From contig CM067081.1 in the NCBI GenBank assembly GCA_034008185.1, positions 248,001 through 312,000 of the forward strand: a stretch of DNA of 64,000 nt. The letters run 5' to 3'. Positions within the stretch are counted from its first letter, which is position 1, and each line of letters begins with the position of its first letter. Both the position numbers and the translations under genes were made by a program. A model generated the notes under the pieces. The model did no database searches. It saw nothing but the letters and a program-made list of their open reading frames with translations, and had not been told where the DNA came from. This DNA comes from Gorsachius magnificus. Its lineage: Eukaryota; Chordata; Aves; Pelecaniformes; Ardeidae. Shown here one piece after another: positions 55,637 through 64,000 of the stretch.

Positions 55637-56084
55637 TCATAGAATCATAGAATCATAGAATCACCTCGGTTGGAAAAGCCCTTTAAGATCATCGAGTCCA
55701 ACCGTTAACCTCACCCTGCCATCCCACCACTAAACCCGGTCCCTCAGCACCTCATCGATCCTTCTTTTAAATACCCCCAGGGATGGGGACTTGACCACCT
55801 CCCTGGGCAGCCCCTTCCAGAGCCTGACAGCCCTCTCGGTGAAGAAGTTTTTCCTAATGTCCAACCTAAACCTGCCCTGGCGCAACTTCAAGCCATTCCC
55901 CCTCGTCCTATCATCTGTTACCAGGGAGAAGAGGCCGACCCCCACCTTGCTACAGCCTCCTGTCAGGTAGTCCCTTGTGCAAGGGGTTGTACATACACAC
56001 GGTAGAGAACCCTCCTCTGCATTGCACTCATGCAATGCAAGGTAGCATTGGGTCTAAATAAGAAATAAGTCTCTGGAGCCCTGG
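55637..56084 (-). mobile_element. CR1-derived element with unusual 5' segment (copy B)
   Basis: Minus-oriented counterpart of 25994-26442. The + strand opens with three TCATAGAA tail units, continues CTCGGTTGGAAAAGCCCTTT, and includes the same extra segment (CCCTTGTGCAAGGGG, TGCATTGCACTCATGCAATGC, GGGTCTAAATAAG). It ends at the same junction GGAGCCCTGG (56075-56084). Beyond it the flanks of the two copies differ. Confidence 0.85.
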
Positions 56085-58171
56085 CGTTGCCTGTGCCTGC
56101 ACATAAGGGTTGCTGCAGGTGATGCCAAACCGCAGGCTCCCAACTTGCTGGGGGTCGGGAGCTGAAGCCTGGGGTGGGCAGAGCTATTCCCACCCCCTCT
56201 TGGCATTTCAGATTCATTCGTGTGTTGTGGCCAGGGGAGACCACTGAACTCGCCTGCTCTGATCACCCCCAAGCACCTGCGCCAGTGGTGGTGTTGCTCA
56301 CAGATGTGGACCTGCCTCCTCTGTGCCATGGTGTGGGCAGCAGCACCCTTAATCTGGATCCCCCATTTTGTGTCCTGCCCACTCTGCAGCATCTCTCCAT
56401 CACCTCTCGGAAGGAAGCCCATGCCCATGCTGGTTTTACATGGTGGTGGTTGGTCCCTTCAAGGACAGCAGTGGCCCCATGTTGGTATGTGCGATGACCC
56501 AGCACTCCCTCCCAGCTCTGCTGAGGAGATATTCTGGGTGAAGTATCTGCAAAATGCACTGCGAAATGTCATCCCTGTCCTGGCTGATGCAAGCTTGCAC
56601 GTGGATCCTGCTTTTTTTGGCTCTTATGGCAAAGGTTCTTCCTCTCATGCATTCACGAGGGGCGACAGTGTCAGATCTGCAATGGGATGGGTAGGAAATG
56701 CAATGTTGCCTGCTGTGGCCCCACAGCCCCCACCACTCTGCTTGCCCTTCCTCCCTCCTGCATCAAGGTCTCTTTGCTGAAGCTCTGGTTATGGGAACGG
56801 GTTTTCTTATCGTAGCTCAAATGACCAAAATGGGGTAGCCCTTTCTTGGGTGAAGTCTGCCCAGCGTGCTGCATGCTGACCGGAGACTCATTCCACCCTG
56901 CATGGCTCGGGGTTCCCAGCATCGGAGAGGATGTAAGATTATCCGTGCTGTCCTCTCTTGCTTTATCGAGTTAGCTCTAAGAAATAGCATTTTAAATGAG
57001 GCTTTACAGGGTCTGGGTGCCTTTCTGGCACTGGGATCACCACAGATGAGCAGCTCCTGGTGCAAAACTCCTCCCTGTAAGGTGAGAGGATGCAGCAGCA
57101 AGGAGGCTGCTTCACTGTGGTTCTCCAGGGTGAGACGACAGCGAAGGGCTCCCACCTTTCAAACGCCACGGACTCTCCCAGCCCCATGTCCTGTCGCCTT
57201 GCCACACGCTCAGTGATGCTCCATGGGGCTGCCCCCCCCCCCCTTTCCAGGGTCCAGACAGCTTCTCTCTGGCTGTCCTCAGTTTGGGGTGGGAGGTGGT
57301 GTGGCTGCAGAATGGCTCACCTCGGGCAGGTGAACAGCCCCGGGGAAGCTCTGTGCTTGCTGGGGAGGGCTGGAAGGTCCAGCTGGCCGATGCTGCGACC
57401 TGGGCAGTGTTTGGGAAAGGAATAAGCGCTTGGCAAGCAGAGGGGGATCCTTTCTCTGCTCACCTCTATCGATCTGAGCCTCCGGCACCTCCTGAACCAG
57501 GAACAGTGTTTTTTGTTGAATATTCCTTAATCGATGTTATTTTTTTTCCCTGTGGATTTGCCTTACTGCTCGGTTGAGCTCCTGCAGGCTTTTGGCGTTT
57601 GCAGTTCACTCTGACAAAATGTTCCAAAGCTTAATCCTGCTGAGTGAAAAACACCTGAAATTGGTTTTAAATTTGCCACCTGCTGTTTTATTTAATGTGT
57701 CTCAGTTCTTGTATTAAAAGAGACAGCAAGAAATGACACCTGAATGTCCTCCTCAAGTCACTCAAGATTTTACAGAGCCCTTCCCCACCCCCTCAGTCAT
57801 CCCTCTTCCAGACTGGAGAATCCTGGTTCACCCAGCTCTTCCTTGCATGGAAATTGTTTTAGGCCTTTCATTCGTTTTGTTTCCTCTTCCCAAAATCCTT
57901 CTAATCCCCGTGAGGGTTCATGGAAGATGAGAGCATCTGCTTCACTGAGGTTGTCAGGTCAAGACCTTTGCAGCTCAAAGGGAAGAGTAAATAACAAGGA
58001 AAGACGCAGAAACCACGGAGGAGCAATCATGGGGACAACAGCAAAGAGCAAAACTCTTCAGCCACTAATTGATGGGCCATTAAGAAACTCCAAGCTCAGC
58101 TTTGGAGAGGGTCAGACTGGCCTTTGTAGCTGATAAGAAGTGGGAAATGATGGATGAATGGATTTGGGATA
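56085..58171. other. Intergenic, no gene recognised
   Basis: Contains a C-run at 57232-57243. Open frames of up to 186 codons near 56220-56780 lack motifs. Nothing supported. Confidence 0.45.
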
Positions 58172-58562
58172 TCATAGTACCACAGAATCCCAGAATCCTA
58201 GGTTGGAAGGGACCTCCAGGATCATCTGCTCCAACCTCTCTGGGCAAGAGCCCAGTCCAGACAAGATGGCCCAGCACCCCCTCCAGCTGAGGCCTGACAG
58301 TGCCCAATATGGCGGAGTCACCCCCTCCCCTGGGGAGATCATTCCCATGGGTGACTCTTCTCATGGGGAAACATTTCCCTCTCATGCCCAGTCGGAATCT
58401 TGCAGGGTCGACTTGGTCCATGCCCCCTTGTCCTCTCCATGGGACTCCTTGTGACAAGGGAGGCTCCATCTTCCCTGTAGCCACCCCGTAGGCACTGGTA
58501 CGTGGTGATGAGATCCCCCCTGAGCCTCCTTTGCTCCAGGCTGAACAAACCCCGGGGTCTCT
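58172..58562 (-). mobile_element. CR1 LINE 3' fragment
   Basis: Minus orientation: ATAGTACCACAGAATCCCAG (tail complement), then GGAAGGGACCTCCAGGATC. Same subfamily as 1.1-2.07 kb but truncated earlier. Confidence 0.9.
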
Positions 58563-59754
58563 GGGACTGAGGGTCTTGTGGGACTGCACAAAACTGATAC
58601 AGGAACCCTCAGGCGAAGGGTCGAGAGTGGGAAGGGGGCGTTGGGAAGGACAGGGGTGGGGGGAATGGAAGGGAAGGTGTACAGAAGGGGCTGACTGCAG
58701 CCGCACGGAGGTCAAACACCAGAGCCGATGTCAGGATCCCGCCTGCCCCGTGTTTCGGCGGTGCGGACCGGAGGTGGCGTGCGGCAGCCGACCGACTGCA
58801 GCGGTCGCAGCTCGGTGGCACCCGAGGCCATTTCAGCGGGCGACCGGCACCTACAGGCGTCAGCGACTCCCTTCTGCGGGCAATGAAGTCCATCAAAGGC
58901 TACACGGGACCACGGAAAGCGAGCTATGGGTTGGAGCAGGAGTCCCGCGGGCTCGCCGCTTTCTGCCCAAGCATGCTGGGAGGATGCGCTATTTTGGTAC
59001 ACCGTCCCCTCCATCCTGCCGGGCTCCAGCCCTGCTTGGGGCACAGCATCCCTCAGCCTGTTCACATTTTCCTGGACAACCCGTGCACGCAGCTTCCACC
59101 CACACTAAACCCCACCATTTCTGGGGTGAAACCCAACCAGATGTGGGAGAAATGGCTGGGAATACTTAAAGCGCTGCTCCTTAATGTCCTGTTAACACAC
59201 CTTAGGATGCTATTCCTACGTTTCCTTGACCATTCCCTTCATTGTTAAAAGCCACACGTAAGCCCTGGGCCCACATCCAAAGACACTTTCGATATTGTTT
59301 TCCAGGAGACCTTGGCTTACAGGGAAATGGGCAGAAACTGTGTTTGCTGTATACCAGACCTTGCTAGCCTGGCCATTGCCCATGTGCTCTCTCTGACCGT
59401 TAGTGCATGCTGTGCTGAGCCCAGCACCTTCTTTTTCTCCAAATCATCTTCCAAAAAGGTATTCAGTCAACTCCTAAAAGACCCTCAGAAGCTGGAGAGC
59501 TCAGCATGCTCCCGATGCCTCCATTAACTTCGTCCTGGGGTTAAATACCACCCCTGCCGAGTGCGCTGCCTACGTGGACTCCGAAGAAAACCACTTTTTG
59601 GCTCCACCCTTGGGCTCTTGTTATGCTGCGAATGGGGGGAAAGCAAACTCACCCAGGGGAATCCCCCCACAGTGGGGTCACTTCTGAGCGCTGCAGTGAT
59701 GGTAGCGAGCTGTGGTGCCCATCTCCGGAGCATGGTGTAATTACGGAGTTAAAT
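58563..59754. other. Intergenic, no gene recognised
   Basis: 58700-58900 is CpG-rich. No gene, LTR or CR1 recognised. Confidence 0.45.
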
Positions 59755-60525
59755 CATAGAATCATAGAATCACAGAATAGTTTGGGTGGGAAGGGACCCC
59801 CAGAGGTCACCCAGCCCAACCCCCCTGCAGGAGCAGGGACACCTTGAACCACATCAGGTTGCTCACAGCCCCGGCCAACCTGGCCTAGAATGGTCCCAGG
59901 GATGGGGCCTCCACCCCCTTTCTGGGCAACCCCTGCCAGGTTTTCACCACCCTCACCGTAAAGAATTTCTGCCTTAGATCCAGTCTAAACCTACCCTGCT
60001 TCAGTTTAAAGCCATCCCCCCTTGTCCTGTCCCAGCTGGCCCTACTAAAAAGCTTGTCCCCCCCTTTCCTCTGGGCCCCCTTGAAGCCCTGAGCGGCCGC
60101 ACTCAGCTCTGCCCGCAGCCTCCTCTGCTCCAGGCTGAGCACCCCCAACTCTCCCAGCCTGGCCTCAGAGCAGAGGGGCTCCAGCCCTCGGAGCATTTTA
60201 GTAGCCCTCCCCTGGCCCCGCTCCAACAGGTCCATGTCCTCCTGGTGCTGAGGGCTCCAGAGCTGGACGCGGGGCTCCAGGGGAGGTCTCCCCAGAGCGG
60301 AGCAGAGGGGCACAATCCCCTCCCTCGCCCCGCTGGCCACGCTGCTGGGGATGCAGCCCAGGGCAGGGTTGGCTTCTGGGCTGCCAGCGCCCATGGCCGG
60401 CTCATGGCCAGCCTTTCCCCCCCCGACCCCCAAGCCCCTCTGGGCAGGGCTGCTCCCCATCCCTTCACCCCCAGCCTGGGGGGTACCGGGGGCTACCCCG
60501 ACCCAGGGGCAGGACCTTGCACAGT
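59755..60525 (-). mobile_element. CR1 LINE fragment, about 770 bp
   Basis: Minus orientation. Tail complement TCATAGAATCATAGAATCAC, body GGGAAGGGACCCCCAGAGGTC, through AGTCTAAACCTACCCTGC to the ORF2 C-terminal region (GGGGCAGGACCTTGC). Matches the 3' half of the long plus-oriented copy at 43.6-45.5 kb. Confidence 0.93.
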
Positions 60526-60999
60526 GTGGCTGCTGGGGCTTGGAAGTCGCAGCTGTGTCAAGGAGAGAAACGTTTGGGTTCAGTGTGACGCAGTGCATGG
60601 AAAAACATCTTGTCCCTTGTGCAGAAGAATCAGAGAACCCTGTGACTGAAACTAGATGAAAAAATCAGGCTCCCGCTCCCCTGAGCCGTCTCATCCCCGG
60701 CTTGCGTGTCTTCCTGCCTGCGAGCGACTTCTGCACGGCACCTGGGTACCATGGCAAGCCCAGCCTTGACAAAGCCCAGCTCGCTCGAGCTGCCTGCCTG
60801 AGTGCTCCCAGCTTCTCAGGAGATGCTCGCTGTGGGCAGTGAACTCCGTGCCGTCACAAAATGCCAAACGCCAGCGGGGGGCTGCTCAGCCATGCCCGTG
60901 CCAAGCTGCTGCGATGGCTGCGCCGGTGCCGTGACCGCACCTGCAGACCTCCCTGCTCACAGGGCATGTGCCCCGTGTCACCCTGCGAGGACATCCATC
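60526..60999. other. Intergenic, no gene recognised
   Basis: Nothing recognised. Confidence 0.45.
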
Positions 61000-61062
61000 G
61001 ATGAGGGTGGTAAAACACTGGAACAGGTTGCCCAGAGAGGGGGTGGAGGTGCTGAGCCTCCT
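61000..61062 (+). mobile_element. CR1 LINE scrap
   Basis: GATGAGGGTGGTAAAACACTGG and CAGGTTGCCCAGAGAGGGGG, a short internal piece of the CR1 3' region without tail. Confidence 0.6.
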
Positions 61063-61521
61063 CGGTCCCTGTCACCGGGTGTAGATTCACCTGCAGGTTG
61101 CAGAGACCCCCCCCGTGGTGCTGAGAGGTGCCCTGGGTGCTTCAGCTGCAGCTGGAGGAGATCTAGCGGAGACCCATCAGTGCCCAGAGACCAGCTCAGC
61201 TCCCCGCCACACGCCGGGGAGTTTGGCTGAGCCAAGGTGTTTCCAGGCTGCAGGACAGTCTTGGATGGACCTGAGCGCACGTGCAGGCTCGGACGTGCAG
61301 GCATGGCGACAGACGCCTCTTCAGGGTGAAGGATCAGGGGGAGACAGGGTGGCTCTTGGGCTGCCAGCGGGCAGAACGGGACCTCTGCTGAGCACCCCTG
61401 TGGGCACAGCGAGCTGGTGAAATGCCAGGCAGGTCTGTGCCTGCTGCGGCTGTGGGGCAGTTTGGGACCTGGGTGTCTGGGTCCAGAGCTGCTCTTTTGG
61501 GTAGCTGTTATGCTTAGGAAC
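61063..61521. other. Intergenic, no gene recognised
   Basis: Nothing recognised. Confidence 0.45.
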
Positions 61522-61955
61522 TTTTTAGGATGATAAAGGGACTGGAGCATCTCCCCTAGGAGGAAAGGCTGAGGCAGCTGGGCTTGTTCAGCCTGGAGAA
61601 GAGAAGGCTGAGAGGGGATCTCATCAATACATACAAGTATCTTAAGGGTAGAAGTCACCAGGACGGAGCCAGACTCTTCCCAGTGGTGCCCAGCGCCAGG
61701 ACAAGGGGCCATGGGCACAACCTGAAGCAGAAGAGGTTCCAGTTGAACGGGAGGAAGAACTTGTTGACTGTGAGGGTGATGGAGCCCTGGCCCAGGCTGC
61801 CCAGGGGGGCTGTGGAGTCTCCTTCTCTGGAGATCTTCAACCCCCGCCTGGCCGCTGTCCTGTGCCCCCTGCTCTGGGTGAGCCTGCTTGGGCAGGGGGG
61901 TGGCACTGGGGGAGCTCCCGAGGGCCCTGCCAACCCTTGTGATTCTGGGATTCAC
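61522..61955 (+). mobile_element. CR1 LINE fragment
   Basis: Plus orientation, from GATGATAAAGGGACTGGAGC to the tail GTGATTCTGGGATTC. Same recent subfamily as 50.2 kb. Confidence 0.92.
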
Positions 61956-62644
61956 CTTAAACTGTTACCGTCTCACCAAGGCAGGGAGGATGTTGGCGTC
62001 TTATATGCGTTCTTTAGCACAGAGGACACCTCTCTCTTAAAAACACAGCATCAACCATGTCACTCTCCTGACATGGGGCTGAGTGCCTCCTCTGCAGTTT
62101 GGGGGAGGAATAATCATGGCTGAGGGATTGCTTGTCCCTTCCTAAGGTGTGGGGCGCAGCACAGGCGAGCTCCTGGCAGTGCCCAACCCTCCCCGGGGTA
62201 AGGAAGGGGACGGTGCACAGCTAGGTGGGCGGCTTTTAGAGGCTTATGGCATTTGGCCCCGAACCAGTGAGTTTTTCCCCAAACCTTTTTTCTCCATGTT
62301 GTGCTCTGATTGTTATTTCTGGCATGGTTTACTGGCAGGAAGATGAGAGCACAGTGCCTGCCCTGCTGTGTGGCTCTTTCATCCCAAACACAGGTAGCAG
62401 GTGTCAGCGGGTCCATGCCCCGCGTTTGCTCCAGTTCCCAGCCTGAATCGGTGACTTTCACCGTCTGCCCGACAGAATTCGTTCCCCAGCGTCACCCAGG
62501 AAAAAAGCCGCTCTGGAAGGCAGAAGCTGGGAGGCGGCGTGCAGTGGAGTTGGACTGTTGGTGTCCAGAAGTAGGGAAACCTCCAGGAAAATCCCAGGTG
62601 GCCCCTGGCAGAACGGAAAAAAAAATATCTCGAAAGCAGGGCAC
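61956..62644. other. Intergenic, no gene recognised
   Basis: Nothing recognised. Confidence 0.45.
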
Positions 62645-63162
62645 ATTCCGTACCCTGGGCTGCATCCCCAGCAGCGTGGCCAGCGTGGAGGGAGGGGATT
62701 GTGCCCCTCTGCTCTGCTCTGGGGAGACCTCCCCTGGAGCCCTGCGTCCAGCTCTGGAGCCCTCAGCACCAGGAGGACATGGACCTGTTGGAGCGGGGCC
62801 AGGGGAGGGGGGGGGGGGAAGGAGCGGGGGGGGGGCTCGCGCAGCGGGCTGAATACCCAGAGGAAAGGGGGGGACAAGCTTTTTAGCAGGGCCAGCTGGG
62901 ACAGGACAAGGGGGGATGGCTTTAAACTGAAGCAGGGGAGGTTTAGACTGGATCTAAGGGAGAAATTCTTTCCCGTGAGGGTGGTGAAACCCTGGCAGGG
63001 GTTGCCCAGAGAGGGGGTGGAGGCCCCATCCCTGGGACCATTCTAGGCCAGGTTGGCCAGGGCTGTGAGCAACCTGATGTGGTTCAAGGTGTCCCTGCTC
63101 CTGCAGGGGGGTTGGGCTGGGGGTCCCTTCCCACCCAAAACATTCTATGGTTCTGTGATTCC
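62645..63162 (+). mobile_element. CR1 LINE fragment with poly-G interruption
   Basis: Plus orientation: TACCCTGGGCTGCATCCCC, GACATGGACCTGTTGGAGCG, then G-runs (62809-62835) where the usual text is shortened, resuming at AGAGGAAAGGGGGGGACAAGC and ending with tail ATTCTATGGTTCTGTGATTCC. Confidence 0.92.
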
Positions 63163-64000
63163 TGTTGCTCCCAGGCATGCCTTTTGAACCCCACTCCCGC
63201 TCTGGGAATCGGGACCTTCACTTCTGCTGGGCTGGAATTCATACCCGTCAAGGCTGTCCTGCAGCCCAAACCATGTTGGATAGTCTCGGGGCGTATTGCT
63301 CCTCCCGGAGGGACAAATGCCAGTTGTTTTGCATGTGGGATGCCGCGGTTTGGGCCATACTCAACAGCCTGAGTGCTCGGCGCTAATTGCTCTGACGGCC
63401 AGACTGGGGCTGCTGGTGCTGGCGGACAGAGCCAAGGGAGCAGCTTCCCTGCTGCATGTTGCATCTGTCAAGAAATGGGAAGTGCTGAAGCAAACCCATC
63501 TGATGAGAAAATAGAAGAGATCTTGGACAGTAAGGTCATGTCTAAGATAGCGGAGAGAGTGTTCTGAAGCATGTCCTCGGGTACAGAAAACCTGCTTTTC
63601 ACCACTTTCAAATTCAATGCTTCACGGCTATTTTTGCCTCTCCTTCCGGGTGCAATGACATGTCCAGCTGAAGGACAATCCACCTCCACGTGGTCAGCAT
63701 GATGTGGGATCTTATTATCCAACTTATCTCATAATTACCACAGATTCTGGGAAATAAACCCTTACGGGGCCCCAGCTACATTTATTGGTGACCTCTGCAG
63801 GGTCCCTGACACTGACAGTCGTCAGACCCAGGTGACTCACCCGTGGGGAAGGGATAGCATCCACACCGGTAGTTATTTCATCTTCATTTGTCAGAAGGAT
63901 GGGGTTTTGCTGCTGGGAGCGATGGGCTCAGTATCAGAAAATGGTGATGTATAATTGTTTGAAAAGTTGATTGCTTTAGCGCTGGGCCGTTTTCACCTCC
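63163..64000. other. Intergenic to window end, no gene recognised
   Basis: Nothing recognised. Confidence 0.45.

Noticed and set aside
1..64000. tRNA, rRNA or globin genes
   Set aside because: I looked for tRNA-like cloverleaf blocks and globin motifs and found none I could support.

Overview
The window is genomic DNA from a bird. The evidence is the very high density of CR1 LINE fragments, several ending in the diagnostic ATTCTATG 3' repeats, together with an avian-style ERVL-like retrovirus and single-exon class I olfactory receptor (OR) genes in a GC-rich background. I do not name a species. Intact OR52-type receptors, an OR51-type pseudogene and an intronless ubiquilin together match the OR51/OR52 and UBQLN3/UBQLNL neighbourhood beside the beta-globin locus of tetrapods (human 11p15.4). 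No globin gene was recognised here.

Layout. 0-16.2 kb: two intact OR52-like genes on + (2.8-3.8 and 11.3-12.3 kb), CR1 fragments, a solo LTR (15.17-15.72 kb) and a 3'-terminal OR52 pseudogene fragment (15.8-16.2 kb). 16.77-18.83 kb: a 2.07-kb minisatellite with 11/12-bp units. 19.3-21.1 kb: an intact single-exon ubiquilin gene, with a pair of CRE-like sites in inverted orientation about 320 bp upstream. 21-33.5 kb: CR1 fragments around a third intact OR52-like gene (28.6-29.5 kb), including one CR1 inserted inside another in opposite orientation. 33.58-40.31 kb: a full-length ERVL-type provirus on the minus strand with two LTRs that are about 99% identical, a 5-bp target duplication, primer-binding site, gag, protease-RT-RNase H, integrase and polypurine tract. 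It has no env. 40.3-64 kb: mostly CR1, including a 1.85-kb copy keeping parts of ORF2, and a multiply frameshifted OR51-like pseudogene (52.9-53.9 kb, minus).

How the parts work. The three intact receptors are independent odorant-receptor transcription units, each with a likely splice acceptor just upstream of the ATG, as expected when a non-coding 5' exon precedes a single coding exon. The ubiquilin would act in ubiquitin-dependent protein quality control and is functionally unrelated to the receptors; its position is a conserved landmark. The rest is mainly retrotransposon-derived.

The observations most worth a second look concern the provirus. Its gag and pol lie in one frame separated by a single UAG, followed by a hairpin whose loop is fully complementary to a downstream segment, a readthrough-like arrangement. 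Its Gag begins with hydrophobic segments and N-glycosylation sequons. Its primer-binding site is of the tRNA-Lys(1,2) type although its pol resembles ERVL.
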